A DNA stretch of 64,000 nucleotides from Thermoplasmatales archaeon (GTDB lineage: Archaea > Thermoplasmatota > Thermoplasmata > Methanomassiliicoccales > Methanomethylophilaceae), in assembly GCA_012520845.1 (NCBI GenBank), contig JAAYNL010000003.1, forward strand, positions 62,001-126,000. The letters are read 5' to 3'. The notes below the pieces were generated by a model, which was not told the DNA's origin, searched no databases, and was given only the letters and a program-made list of their open reading frames with translations. This document shows positions 16,914 through 27,440 of this stretch, one piece after another (the stretch's first letter is position 1; each line of letters opens with the position of its first letter). The translations under genes and the position numbers were made by a program.

Positions 16914-18359
16914 ATGAGGGAGCGGGTTCTGAGCGCGGCGGCCAGGAGGGGGATGTTCCTTTCCCCCGAGGCCCTGGAGATCGTCCTGTCCAATTCGGAC
17001 CCGCCGGCGTTCATCAACAACGTGCTCTCCAACCTGGCCAACAATCCCATGTTCGTCACCGAAGAGGACGTGATGGGCTGCCTTTCCGGCGACGCACCCG
17101 CGTTCGTCTCCCCAAAAACCATTGCCCCGAGGAATAAAACGCGGTCCGACATGACCGTGATAAAGGGCACCGACGTCACCGGCGAGTCGACCTGCGAAGG
17201 GAAGATAACTGACTTCGCGGCCTATTTCCAGGACAGGTACGCACGGCTGCGCAAGATTATCGTCAACAAAAGGGCCTTCGGCGGCGGCGACATGCCGATA
17301 GAGAACGCCCTCAGGATGGACAGGGAGATTAGGATAGTCGGCATGGTCGGCGACGTCAGGGACACGAAAAACGGCCACAGGATAATGTCCCTGGAGGACG
17401 ACAAGGGCGGCCATTGCAAGGCCCTTATACTGAACGACTCCCCCCACATCCGGGACGTGATCGTCAACGATTCCGTCGTCGGCGTGATTGGCACCCCCAG
17501 CGGCCAGGGCAGCAAAAGGGACATGATCATCGTCAAGGAACTGATCAAGCCGGACGTGCCGGAGACCAACCGCTGGGAACCCAGCGACTCCACGGCCAGC
17601 ATCGCCTTCCTGTCGGACGTGCACGTCGGCAGCACCACGTTCCTGGAGAAGGAATGGAAGAGGATGATGGACTGGCTCAAACGGAACTCCGTGGAACGGG
17701 AGATCAACTACCTGGTGCTCCCGGGGGACGTGGTCGACGGCATCGGCATCTTCCCGGGGCAAGAGGAGGAGCTGAGCATCCCGGACATATACGGGCAGTA
17801 CGCCCGGCTGGCGGAATACCTGAAGGACGTGCCCGACCACATCCTCATAGCCGTGCAGCCGGGGAACCACGACGCCGTGCGCCCCGCCGAGCCGCAGCCG
17901 GCCCTGGGCAAGGTTTTCACGGAGGCGTTCGACTCCAACGTGATCATGACGGCCAACCCCGTGTACCTTGACGTGGAGGGCAGGAAGGTCCTGTCGTACC
18001 ACGGCAGGAGCATCGACGACTGGATCGCCGGCGTCCAGCAGCTGACCTACGAGGACCCCCTGGCCGTGATGAGGGAGATGGTCTCCGGGAGGCACATGGC
18101 CCCTTCCTACGGCCAGAGGACCGCCCTGGCCCCGGAGAAGAAGGATTACCTGGTCATCGAGGAGGTGCCGGACATCTTCGTCACGGGCCACGTCCACGGC
18201 GCCGGGCAGATGGTCCACCGCGGCATACGCATGATAAACGCCTCCACGTGGCAGGACCAGACCGACTACCAGAAGAGGCACAACTTCAACCCGTCGCCGG
18301 CCATCATGCCGGTGGTCCACCTCGGCACCGGCCGGGTGACGATGGAAAACTTCGCCTGA
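16914..18359 (+). CDS. polB: DNA polymerase D small subunit DP1 (exonuclease)
   Basis: DP1 is the proofreading 3'-5' exonuclease subunit of the euryarchaeal replicative polymerase PolD. The 481-residue protein has an N-terminal helical domain, an OB fold around residues 125-220 (RIVGMVGDVRDTKNGHRI), and a calcineurin-like phosphoesterase domain. The domain's metal motifs appear in order: FLSDVHVGS, LPGDVVDG, QPGNHDAV and VTGHVHGAG. All metal ligands are intact, so the nuclease should be active. The catalytic large subunit DP2 is not in the window. A GC hairpin follows the stop. Confidence 0.96.
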   Translation: MRERVLSAAARRGMFLSPEALEIVLSNSDPPAFINNVLSNLANNPMFVTEEDVMGCLSGDAPAFVSPKTIAPRNKTRSDMTVIKGTDVTGESTCEGKITDFAAYFQDRYARLRKIIVNKRAFGGGDMPIENALRMDREIRIVGMVGDVRDTKNGHRIMSLEDDKGGHCKALILNDSPHIRDVIVNDSVVGVIGTPSGQGSKRDMIIVKELIKPDVPETNRWEPSDSTASIAFLSDVHVGSTTFLEKEWKRMMDWLKRNSVEREINYLVLPGDVVDGIGIFPGQEEELSIPDIYGQYARLAEYLKDVPDHILIAVQPGNHDAVRPAEPQPALGKVFTEAFDSNVIMTANPVYLDVEGRKVLSYHGRSIDDWIAGVQQLTYEDPLAVMREMVSGRHMAPSYGQRTALAPEKKDYLVIEEVPDIFVTGHVHGAGQMVHRGIRMINASTWQDQTDYQKRHNFNPSPAIMPVVHLGTGRVTMENFA

Positions 18360-18376
18360 CCGCTGAAAAATGGGAA

Positions 18377-18392
18377 GGGGGGTCCACCCCCC
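18377..18392. terminator. Hairpin between convergent polB and the ATPase operon
   Basis: GGGGGG-TCCA-CCCCCC forms a 6-bp GC stem in the 35-base gap between two operons that run toward each other. It can act as a terminator for both strands. Confidence 0.5.
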
Positions 18393-18394
18393 GT

Positions 18395-18544
18395 TCAAAG
18401 GGTTTTCTGGCTGAAAAGGACCCAGACTATGAGCGCACCGCCCAGGATGAGCATCGAGTAGGCGACCACCCAGAAGATCCTGAAAAGGCGGGCCGCCCTT
18501 TCGGGATCTTCCTTCAGGCGGAGGAACCGGTCCTCGAGGCTCAT
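18395..18544 (-). CDS. 49-residue single-TM microprotein at the end of the ATPase operon
   Basis: This very small protein starts with a charged amphipathic stretch (MSLEDRFLRLKEDPERAARL). One TM segment follows (about 23-45, FWVVAYSMLILGGALIVWVLF) and then SQKTL. Its ATG overlaps the stop of the subunit D gene (ATGA), so it is translationally coupled and belongs to the ATPase operon. The layout, a soluble charged N-tail plus one helix, would suit an assembly factor or accessory subunit. I do not recognise a family. Confidence 0.65.
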   Translation of the reverse strand: MSLEDRFLRLKEDPERAARLFRIFWVVAYSMLILGGALIVWVLFSQKTL

Positions 18545-19179
18545 TCCGCGGCCGCCTCGCCCTTCCTCTTCAGGTGCTTCAGGCGGATGGTGTTCTCCCT
18601 CTCCATCTCCTCGAGGCGGAACTCGACGAAGGCCTCGGCCTCCTCGAGTTCGGGGATGACCTTGAACTCGAGGGCGTTGACCCTCCTCTTGGTCTTCTCG
18701 ATCTCGTCCAGAAGCCTCTTCATGGTCGTCTCTATCTCGGCCGCCCTGACGAGGGTCTCCAGCAGCTTCTCGAAGGCTTTGGACGCCTCCTCGATGTACG
18801 CCGACGTGGATATCACGCCGTACCCCTTGGTGAGGATGGAGCTCCTGCTCAGGTCCGCCTCCACCTTGGGCACCATCATGCCCATGATGCTCTTGCTGCC
18901 CACGACCACGGTGGGTTCGGTCTTGAGGGCGTAGGCCGCGCTCTTCACGGCTATCTCCCCCTCGACGGCCATCGCCACGGTGATCTTCTCCATGGCGAGC
19001 TCGTAGTCCGAGGTGACGGACTCGCGCATCTTCTTGGCCTTCTCCATTATCTCGAAGAACTCGATTATAAGGCCGTCCCTCTTCATTTTCATGATTTTGT
19101 AGCCGCTCTTGGACAGCTTTATCCTCCTCTTGAGGTCGAGGAGGACAGAGCGGGTGGGGGTGACCTCGTGGACGGACAT
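18541..19179 (-). CDS. atpD: A/V-type ATP synthase subunit D (central stalk)
   Basis: Subunit D is the coiled-coil rotor shaft inside the A3B3 head. The 212-residue protein begins MSVHEVTPTRSVLLDLKRRI, the conserved N-terminus of the family (x-E-V-x-PTR). Long helices run at both ends and the C-terminal half is highly charged. ATG 19179 is preferred because it matches that N-terminus; GTG 19185 is in frame and overlaps the atpB stop. Its stop overlaps the downstream microprotein. Confidence 0.95.
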   Translation of the reverse strand: MSVHEVTPTRSVLLDLKRRIKLSKSGYKIMKMKRDGLIIEFFEIMEKAKKMRESVTSDYELAMEKITVAMAVEGEIAVKSAAYALKTEPTVVVGSKSIMGMMVPKVEADLSRSSILTKGYGVISTSAYIEEASKAFEKLLETLVRAAEIETTMKRLLDEIEKTKRRVNALEFKVIPELEEAEAFVEFRLEEMERENTIRLKHLKRKGEAAAE

Positions 19180-19181
19180 TT

Positions 19182-20561
19182 TCACACACGACCAGAGTAT
19201 TTCTCGATGTGCTTGCGGTCGATCCTCGTGATCTGGTCCGCGTCCAGGGTGCCCAGGATTTCCCAGGCTATGGCGAGGGTGTCCTCTATGGAACGGTCCT
19301 CGTCGAAGCCCTGGCGGACTATCCTGTCCTCGAAGATGTCGGCGAAGTCCAGGAGCTTCCTGTCCTTGTCGGAGAGGGATTCCTTGCCGACGATGGCCAC
19401 CAGGCCGCGGAGGTCCTTGCCCTCGGCGTACGCGGCGTACATCTGGTCGGAGACGCCCCTGTGGTCCTCGCGGGTCTTTCCCTCGCCGGTGCCGCCGCCC
19501 ATCAGCCTGCTGAGGGAGGAGGACACGTTGACGGGCGGGTATATGCCCGCGCGGTGGAGTTCCCTGGACATGACGATCTGCCCCTCGGTGATGTAGCCGG
19601 AGAGGTCAGGGATCGGGTGGGTTATGTCGTCGCCGGGCATGGACAGGATGGGGATCTGGGTGATGGAGCCCTTCTTGCCCTTGATTTTGCCGGCGCGCTC
19701 GTACAGCTGCGCGAGGTCCGTGTACATGTAGCCGGGGTAGCCGCGCCTCCCGGGAACCTCTTCCCTGGCGGCGCCGACCTGGCGGAGGGCCTCGCAGTAG
19801 TTGGTGATGTCCGTCATTATGACGAGCACCTGCATGCCCAACTCGAAGGCCATGTACTCCGCGGTCGTGAGACCCAGACGGGGCGTGACGATACGCTCGA
19901 TGGCGGGGTCGTCCGCGAGGTTCAGGAAGACCACGGCGTTCTTCAGGGCGCCGGTCCTCTCGAACTCCTGCATGAAGGTCTGCTTCTCCTCGTTGGTGAT
20001 CCCCATGGCGACGAACACCACGGCGAACTCCTCGTCCTCGCCCCTGACCTTGGCCTGCCTGGCGATCTGCAGCGCAAGCTCGTTGTGGGGCAGGCCGGAC
20101 CCGGAGAAGATGGGGAGCTTCTGCCCCCTGACCAGGGTGTTCATCCCGTCTATCGTGGATATGCCGGTCTGGATGAAGTCCTCGGGGTTATCCCTGGCCC
20201 ACGGGTTGATCGCGGCGCCGACTATGTCGAGCCTCTTCTCGGGCGTGATCGGCGGGCCGCCGTCGAGGGGGTCGCCCGCGCCGGTGAGGATCCTGCCGAG
20301 CATGTCCTTGGACACGGGCATCTTCATGGTGTCCCCGAGGAAGCGCACGGAAGCGTCCAGGTCGATGCCGGAGGTGCCCTCGAAGATTTGGACGACGACC
20401 ATCTTCTCGGAGGAGTCCAGGACCTGGCCCCTCCTCATGCTGCCGTCGGAAAGCCTGACGCTGACCATCTCCTGGTACGCCACGGGCTCCGTCTTCTCCA
20501 CGAAGATCAGGGGCCCGGCTATCTCGGTCACGGTCTTGTACTCTTTGGATACGTTTGTCAT
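19182..20561 (-). CDS. atpB: A/V-type ATP synthase subunit B (non-catalytic)
   Basis: The non-catalytic nucleotide-site subunit of the A3B3 hexamer, 459 residues. It has the beta-barrel start [19 protein letters not shown]. The degenerate P-loop region [11 protein letters not shown] replaces the GxxxxGKT of subunit A, and [20 protein letters not shown] and [20 protein letters not shown] follow. A GGGGGTG site precedes ATG 20561. GTG 20567 overlaps the atpA stop and is the less likely start. Confidence 0.97.
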   Translation of the reverse strand: MTNVSKEYKTVTEIAGPLIFVEKTEPVAYQEMVSVRLSDGSMRRGQVLDSSEKMVVVQIFEGTSGIDLDASVRFLGDTMKMPVSKDMLGRILTGAGDPLDGGPPITPEKRLDIVGAAINPWARDNPEDFIQTGISTIDGMNTLVRGQKLPIFSGSGLPHNELALQIARQAKVRGEDEEFAVVFVAMGITNEEKQTFMQEFERTGALKNAVVFLNLADDPAIERIVTPRLGLTTAEYMAFELGMQVLVIMTDITNYCEALRQVGAAREEVPGRRGYPGYMYTDLAQLYERAGKIKGKKGSITQIPILSMPGDDITHPIPDLSGYITEGQIVMSRELHRAGIYPPVNVSSSLSRLMGGGTGEGKTREDHRGVSDQMYAAYAEGKDLRGLVAIVGKESLSDKDRKLLDFADIFEDRIVRQGFDEDRSIEDTLAIAWEILGTLDADQITRIDRKHIEKYSGRV

Positions 20562-20563
20562 CT

Positions 20564-22291
<1,728 letters not shown>

Positions 22292-22295
22292 CTGC

Positions 22296-22598
22296 TCATT
22301 CCTCTGTTTTGTATAAATCTACGCCAATGGCTCTCTTGACCTTCTCGCGAAGGTCGCTCTCGTCGCTTCCGACGGGCACGACGACGGGCTGGATCGAATC
22401 CATCACCCTCTGCCTGATGTTGTGCGGCAGGTTCTCCAGGTCCTTGCCGTCCACGGCCAGTATGCCTATGGACGGCTCGGCCATCGCCTCAAGGATCCTC
22501 TCCCTGTAGTTGGCCGCGTCGGCGACGTACACCCGCCTCAGCCCGGCCAGCCTGAAACCCAGCACGAATTCCTCGCTGCCTATCACCGCTATGTCCAT
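22296..22598 (-). CDS. atpF: A/V-type ATP synthase subunit F
   Basis: Rotor-stalk subunit of 100 residues with the Rossmann-like start [35 protein letters not shown] lies in the middle and a short C-terminal helix follows. It modulates coupling between the head and the central stalk. The start codon shares one base with the atpC stop. Confidence 0.94.
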   Translation of the reverse strand: MDIAVIGSEEFVLGFRLAGLRRVYVADAANYRERILEAMAEPSIGILAVDGKDLENLPHNIRQRVMDSIQPVVVPVGSDESDLREKVKRAIGVDLYKTEE

Positions 22599-23656
22599 CA
22601 GACCACCACCAACAGGTCCTTGATCACGTCCCTGTCAAGCCCGCTGGCGAGTCCCCTCGCCACGGTCCTTATGTTGTTGACCTCGATTTCCTTGTGTATC
22701 ATGAAATCGATTATGGGGATGATCGACAGCGGGTGCAGGTGCGAGAAAGTCCTCGCCTGGCTTATGTGGACTTTCTTCAGCACGGATACCAGCTCCGTCA
22801 GGGAGCCGGTGTCCGCGAGGGCGTCCTTGATGTCGCCGTAGAAGCTGAGCTTGGACATGGCGCCCATCGCCTCCTCCACCGTGGCCGCGGCCGCGATCCT
22901 CTCCGCCGTCTTCCTGTCGATTTCCTTGCCGTTCGGGATGACGAAACGCATCGCCTGCTCCCCGACGACCCCCTCCACCTTGAGTTTCAGGAGGGTTTCC
23001 AGGTTCACCACGTCGATTTCGTTCCGGATGTAGTCCTGGAGCAGCCTCGTCGGCTTGGAGGAGGGGTCGATGCTCTCGAGGAGCCTGCGGTAGTACTCCT
23101 TGTCCAGGAAATCCTCGATGTCCGTCAGGACCCCGTCGGTCTTGTACGCATCCATGATCTCGGGCGGGATGACCGTCTCGGTCAGCTTGCAATAAGCGTC
23201 GATGACCTCCCCGACGGTCTCCAGGGCAATCATTTTCTCAAGCTCCTGCAGGGCCAGCTCGCCGGCGGGGACCAGGTCCTCCCTGACGGAGTCCGGGTCG
23301 ATGCCGAAGGATTTGCCCCTGAGTATGACCTTGAGGTTCCAGACGTCCCATCTCTGCAACACGGCGGCGAGCATGTCGTGCAGCTCGCCGGTGGATACGT
23401 CAAGGATTCCCTTGAAGTACCCGGCCATGTTCCTGTACGTGGCATGCTCTATGAGGTCTATGCCCTCGAACTTGCCGGTGAGCTCGGTGATTTCCTCGGA
23501 ATAGCCCGATTCGCTGATGAAGCGGGAAATCTCCGGAAGGCTCATCAGGAGCATCTTGGAATACGCGTCGTCCTTGAAGAGGTGCGATTTCTTCGCCTTT
23601 ACCCTCGCCACGGTGTACGCGTAATTGCCCTTTTTCTTGCCGAATCGCCCGAACAT
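22598..23656 (-). CDS. atpC: A/V-type ATP synthase subunit C
   Basis: The funnel-shaped subunit that links the central stalk to the membrane K ring. The 352-residue all-helical protein begins with a basic stretch (MFGRFGKKKGNYAYTVARVKA). It carries the family's LDVSTGELHDMLAAVLQRWD and IRNEIDVVNLETLLKLK segments, which include repeated D/E-x-x-N-L pairs of the C-subunit fold. It lies six bases after atpE. Confidence 0.94.
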   Translation of the reverse strand: MFGRFGKKKGNYAYTVARVKAKKSHLFKDDAYSKMLLMSLPEISRFISESGYSEEITELTGKFEGIDLIEHATYRNMAGYFKGILDVSTGELHDMLAAVLQRWDVWNLKVILRGKSFGIDPDSVREDLVPAGELALQELEKMIALETVGEVIDAYCKLTETVIPPEIMDAYKTDGVLTDIEDFLDKEYYRRLLESIDPSSKPTRLLQDYIRNEIDVVNLETLLKLKVEGVVGEQAMRFVIPNGKEIDRKTAERIAAAATVEEAMGAMSKLSFYGDIKDALADTGSLTELVSVLKKVHISQARTFSHLHPLSIIPIIDFMIHKEIEVNNIRTVARGLASGLDRDVIKDLLVVV

Positions 23657-23662
23657 GCCATC

Positions 23663-24220
23663 TCACCCTAGCAGGATGTCGGAAAGCCCCTTTAGCTCCC
23701 TGTCCCAGACCTGGCGGAGTATCGTTTCGTATTGCATGTCGACCCTCAGGGCGCCGTCCTCGGACTCGAGTATGAGGCCGCCGGCGATGCCGGCGTCCTT
23801 CTCGACCTTGGACACGCCCAGCTGGGCGGCGGTGAAGCCGTCCTTGTCGGACATGTAGGCCTTGGGTTTGCCTATGGCCTTGGTCGCGGCAGCGACCATC
23901 ATCTTGTACTGTTCGAGCTTGTCGGCTTTGGGGGCGGCCACGAGATCCGCAAGCGTCGCCTCGAAGGTCTTGGCGAGGATCTCGTTCTTCTTGGCAAGAA
24001 TCACCTTCTTGCTCTCGAGTTCCGCGCTAGACGCCTCCTGGCGCCTCAGGCGGCCGATGGTGTCGGCCTCCCTCTTGCTCTCCTTTTCCCTGATTGCCGC
24101 GATTTCCGCGTCGGCTTCGGCGTCGATCCTCTGGATCTCCGCGTTGGCCTCGGCCATTATGGCCTTGACCTTCTCCTCCGCCGCGCGGCCTATCTCGGCC
24201 TCTACGTTTTCCAACGCCAT
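23663..24220 (-). CDS. atpE: A/V-type ATP synthase subunit E (peripheral stalk)
   Basis: Peripheral stalk subunit of 185 residues. The first 100 residues form an uninterrupted Ala/Glu/Lys-rich coiled coil (IMAEANAEIQRIDAEADAEI) that pairs with subunit H. The C-terminal globular part (AYMSDKDGFTAAQLGV to the end) binds the head. A 22-base gap separates it from atpK. Confidence 0.93.
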   Translation of the reverse strand: MALENVEAEIGRAAEEKVKAIMAEANAEIQRIDAEADAEIAAIREKESKREADTIGRLRRQEASSAELESKKVILAKKNEILAKTFEATLADLVAAPKADKLEQYKMMVAAATKAIGKPKAYMSDKDGFTAAQLGVSKVEKDAGIAGGLILESEDGALRVDMQYETILRQVWDRELKGLSDILLG

Positions 24221-24242
24221 GGAACAGCCCCCCGTTCACCGA

Positions 24243-24470
24243 TCACATCACGAATATCATGAGGATGGCGACGACGAGACCGAAGATGACGATGGTCTCG
24301 GGGAGAACCATCAGGACCATTGTCTTACCGAACAGGGTCGCGTCCTCGGTGATGGCGCCAACGGCCGCCGCACCGACGTCCCTCTCTGCGAGACCGGAGG
24401 CCAGGCCAGTGAGGCCTATCGCCAGTCCCGCGGCTATCGCTACCATTCCAGTTCCAATTTCTGCTGCCAT
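24243..24470 (-). CDS. atpK: A/V-type ATP synthase subunit K (membrane ring, c-like)
   Basis: The ion-translocating ring subunit, 75 residues, a single two-helix hairpin. The first helix is glycine-rich (MVAIAAGLAIGLTGLASGLAE). The second carries the ion-binding Glu in VLPETIVIFGLV. Only one hairpin with one carboxylate is present, so the ring is of the simple type and not duplicated. I cannot tell H+ from Na+ specificity with confidence. Confidence 0.95.
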   Translation of the reverse strand: MAAEIGTGMVAIAAGLAIGLTGLASGLAERDVGAAAVGAITEDATLFGKTMVLMVLPETIVIFGLVVAILMIFVM

Positions 24471-24473
24471 TTC

Positions 24474-26528
24474 TTATACCTCCGTTTCAAGAACTTCCGT
24501 ATGAACGCGTTTGATTGCCAGGGGATCGTACTTGACGCCGTCCCCGGCGAAGAACTTGGCCATCATCTCCACGTACTGCAGCCTTAGGCCGTGCAGGCCG
24601 GCGGATATGATCGCCAAGACCCAAATCATCATGTGGCCGACGACGAACACGGCGAAGCCCGCGACGGCTCCGACGATTCCGTTGGGTCCAAGCATGAGAA
24701 TGGACATGTAGTTAAACGCGAGCGCCATGCCCGCCTTGGACATGCCGATGGCCGCAAGACGGGTGTAGGAAAGGATGTTCCCCATGACGCTCAGCAATCC
24801 CATGATTGCGTGTGACTTCTCCACCTTCCAGCACACGGCGACGCCTATGGCTATGAGCACGGCGCCTATGGCGATCGTCCGTATGGCCATGTCCGTGAGG
24901 ACTATCTCCGGGCCGAACAGGGCCAGCGACAGCCCGTAGCACAGGAAGGAAATGCCGAACAGGGAGAAGAGCCAGCCGCCCTTCTCGTGCATGGCGTGGG
25001 CGAACCCGTGCTGCCTCAGGATATTGACGAACCCGAGGAAATAGGAGACGGCCAGGTGCACTATGCCTATGTAGACGGACAGTTTCAGCATGAACACCGC
25101 GTCGTGCAGTTTGCTGATGCCCACGTGCCCCCCGCCGTCCAGGCTGGGGAACATGCCGGTGAACCACTCGGGAAGCGTCACGCCCAGCAACGCCTCCCAG
25201 GTCGTCGACGTCTCGGTGGCCGCGCCGACGAAGTGCATCCCGAGCATCTCGGCGAAGAAGAAGAACCCGAATATCGCCGCCCATATGCCCCCGAAGAACA
25301 GGACGGAGGCGATGGCCTGGAATTCCTGCGACTTGGCGACCTTCAGGCCGTAGGCGCCGAGTATGATGAAGGGTATCGCGTATCCCAGGTCCCCGACCAT
25401 GAGGCCGAAGAAAAACGGGAGGAAAATCCCTATGATCGTGGAGGGGTCGATTTCCTGGTATTTGGGCGTGGAAACCAGGCTCGTGGGGTACTCGAAGTGT
25501 TTGCCGAGCGCCCCGTTGTCGGCCTTCGTCGGGGGGTCCCTGAAGCGTTTTTCCGCCTTCTCGGACTCCTCGAGCTTGCGTCCCCTCTCCTCCTGCACCT
25601 CCATGTGGACTGTGCCGTCGAACCTTGCGTCCAGGGCGGCGGACACCGCATCGACCTCCGCGGTCGGGATCCAGCCGTCCATCACGAAGGAATAGTCGCT
25701 GACCGCGATCCTCAGGGGCGTCTCGCCCTTCTCGACCATTATGGACAGTTCCTCGTCGAAGGCCGCTATCGTGGTGGCGTATTCCTCGGAAAGCTTCGCA
25801 AGCTCGAGGTTGAGCTCCTCGATCCTCGCCTCCGCCTTGGCCAGGTCGTCGGACAGCCCAGGCACCGCCTCCGCGGGGGTGCCGGTCAGTTCCGGGTAGG
25901 CCATCTCCGTGTAGCCATGCTTGGCGAGCGTCGCGGACGCGGCCTCCGCCCCCTCGTTGGGGACGAACGCCAGGACGGTGCCGCGGGCGGCCTTCTTCGG
26001 CATATCGAAAAGGACGTCGGTGATCCCGACGGCCCCGAGCGCCTTGGTGGGGTCTTCCCTGACGGTGCCCACGAACACGGTCAACGATCTGTATCCGGAA
26101 TAGTGCTCGAGGGGCACGTCGAACGACGACAGCCTCCGAAGGACGTCCAGGTCGGCGGCGAGGGCGGCCGCCCTCTGCTGGACGGCGTTCCTTTCGTCGA
26201 TGATGCCGAACACCTTCTTCTCGAGGGCCTCCACCTCGGAGCCCTTGATTTTGGCCCTGACTTTCTTGGCGGGCTTGGGTTCCGGGTTGTAGGCCATCTT
26301 TGCGACGTTCACGCCCAATTCCTTACCGGCCGCCCGGACCTTCAGGAGCCTCTCGGACGCCTTGGAGGAGTGTTCCAGGGGCGCGCCGATGTCGAAACCC
26401 TCGTCGGAACCCCCGATGTGGTCGACCAGGTGCACGGAACCGATGGAATAGACGGCGTCGATGGCCTCGTCCATCTGGGTCTTGGACCCGACGATGACCA
26501 CCCTGCTCATCGATTCAGGAAGCAGCAT
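24474..26528 (-). CDS. atpI: A/V-type ATP synthase subunit I (a-like membrane stator)
   Basis: The stator subunit with the ion half-channels, 684 residues. The N-terminal half is soluble and coiled-coil-rich. The C-terminal half (about 370-660) has seven or eight membrane helices, with the essential arginine region around VMGNILSYTRLAAIGMSKAG and the typical PFFFGLMVGDLGYAI opening. ATG 26528 matches the usual MLLPE-x-MSRVVIVG start and has GAGG about eight bases before it. It overlaps the subunit H stop by 14 bases; ATG 26510 would remove six residues. Confidence 0.95.
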   Translation of the reverse strand: MLLPESMSRVVIVGSKTQMDEAIDAVYSIGSVHLVDHIGGSDEGFDIGAPLEHSSKASERLLKVRAAGKELGVNVAKMAYNPEPKPAKKVRAKIKGSEVEALEKKVFGIIDERNAVQQRAAALAADLDVLRRLSSFDVPLEHYSGYRSLTVFVGTVREDPTKALGAVGITDVLFDMPKKAARGTVLAFVPNEGAEAASATLAKHGYTEMAYPELTGTPAEAVPGLSDDLAKAEARIEELNLELAKLSEEYATTIAAFDEELSIMVEKGETPLRIAVSDYSFVMDGWIPTAEVDAVSAALDARFDGTVHMEVQEERGRKLEESEKAEKRFRDPPTKADNGALGKHFEYPTSLVSTPKYQEIDPSTIIGIFLPFFFGLMVGDLGYAIPFIILGAYGLKVAKSQEFQAIASVLFFGGIWAAIFGFFFFAEMLGMHFVGAATETSTTWEALLGVTLPEWFTGMFPSLDGGGHVGISKLHDAVFMLKLSVYIGIVHLAVSYFLGFVNILRQHGFAHAMHEKGGWLFSLFGISFLCYGLSLALFGPEIVLTDMAIRTIAIGAVLIAIGVAVCWKVEKSHAIMGLLSVMGNILSYTRLAAIGMSKAGMALAFNYMSILMLGPNGIVGAVAGFAVFVVGHMMIWVLAIISAGLHGLRLQYVEMMAKFFAGDGVKYDPLAIKRVHTEVLETEV

Positions 26529-26847
26529 TTAAGGTCCTCACAAACTCGTCGATGAGGAATTTCTTGGCCTTGTCGACGTTCTTGCCGGAGGCCTTCTCGA
26601 GGGCGGCGGCCTCGGCCTCGCCCTTCTTGATTTCCTCCTGGCGCTTCATGCCCAGGGCCTCCTGCTCCTTGGCAATGGCGGAATCGGCTTTGGCGCGCGC
26701 GTTGGCGGAAGCGTCCTGGATCCTCTTCACGGATTCCCGGCGGGCGTCGGCGACGGCGGCCCTCCTGTCGGATTCGGCCCTCTCGATTTTCCCGTCGGCG
26801 GCCTTCTCCGCTTCCTTTATCCTGATCAAAATTTCAGTTCGGCTCAA
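26515..26847 (-). CDS. atpH: A/V-type ATP synthase subunit H (peripheral stalk)
   Basis: First gene of the ATPase operon. The product is 110 residues, almost wholly a coiled coil of Ala, Glu and Lys heptads (RIKEAEKAADGKIERAESDR). It pairs with subunit E in the peripheral stalk. The start is TTG 26847, giving MSRTEILIRIKEAEK, the family's usual beginning. GGGGAGAG lies about six bases before it, and a TATA element lies at 26889-26899. A longer frame upstream exists but has neither feature. Confidence 0.87.
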   Translation of the reverse strand: MSRTEILIRIKEAEKAADGKIERAESDRRAAVADARRESVKRIQDASANARAKADSAIAKEQEALGMKRQEEIKKGEAEAAALEKASGKNVDKAKKFLIDEFVRTLNAAS

Positions 26848-26888
26848 GTTACTCTCCCCGAAGCGTTTGGCAATGTGTATTGGATGGA

Positions 26889-26899
26889 CATACTTAAAC
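26889..26899 (-). promoter_or_regulatory. TATA box of the A/V-ATPase operon
   Basis: Read on the minus strand this is GTTTAAGTATG. It predicts a start near 26867, about 20 bases before TTG 26847. It lies inside the 3' end of the dCMP deaminase gene, which reads the same way. Confidence 0.4.
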
Positions 26900-27370
26900 T
26901 TCACCCGCTTTTCCGTTGCCGTTTTTCGGCGGATACTCGCGGACCAGCATGTCCGTCTCTTTAAAGAGCATTTTCGAGAGGTCGTCGACGTAACCGTCCC
27001 TGTACACCACCTCGACGATCCCGGCGTTGATGATTATCTTGGCGCACATGGAACACGGGTAGGTGGTGGTGTAGATGGTGCCGTCCTTTATCGAGACGCC
27101 GAAGTAGGCGGCCTGTATCACGGCGTTCTGCTCCGCGTGCACGCCCCTGCACAATTCATGGCGGGTGCCGGAGGGGATGTTCATCTGCTCCCTGATGCAT
27201 CCTTTTTCCTCGCAGTGCATGGTGCCCCTGGGCGACCCGTTGTACCCGGTTGTGAGCACCCGCTTGTCCTTGACGATCACGGCGCCCACCTGCCTTCGCA
27301 CGCAGGTGGACCTTTTCGACACGAGCTCGGCCATGTCCATGAAATACTTGTCGTTGTCCGGGCGCGCCAT
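26894..27370 (-). CDS. dCMP deaminase family zinc enzyme
   Basis: Deaminates dCMP to dUMP for thymidylate synthesis. The 158-residue protein has the zinc motif His78-Ala-Glu80 and the PCSMC pair (Cys106, Cys109). The ComEB-like insert [19 protein letters not shown] at residues 43-61 may bind a second zinc. A TATA-like AATAAAT centred 27 bases before the ATG suggests a leaderless transcript, divergent from the signal peptidase gene. The atpH promoter lies in its 3' end. Confidence 0.92.
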   Translation of the reverse strand: MARPDNDKYFMDMAELVSKRSTCVRRQVGAVIVKDKRVLTTGYNGSPRGTMHCEEKGCIREQMNIPSGTRHELCRGVHAEQNAVIQAAYFGVSIKDGTIYTTTYPCSMCAKIIINAGIVEVVYRDGYVDDLSKMLFKETDMLVREYPPKNGNGKAGEV

Positions 27371-27393
27371 GGGCCGATGATGGCGGACCCCGC

Positions 27394-27420
27394 ATTTATT
27401 CCTGACGTTGGGATTAATAT
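27394..27420. promoter_or_regulatory. Divergent TATA pair for dCMP deaminase and signal peptidase
   Basis: ATTTATT (27394-27400) is 27 bases from the deaminase ATG on the minus strand. TTAATAT (27414-27420) is about 24 bases from GTG 27441 on the plus strand. Both predict leaderless messages. Confidence 0.45.
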
Positions 27421-27440
27421 CCCCGCGGCGATACGTGGGC

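Noticed and set aside
24231-24504. Possible fusion or duplication of subunit K
   Set aside because: Only one two-helix hairpin with one ion-binding Glu is encoded, followed by normal intergenic spacing.
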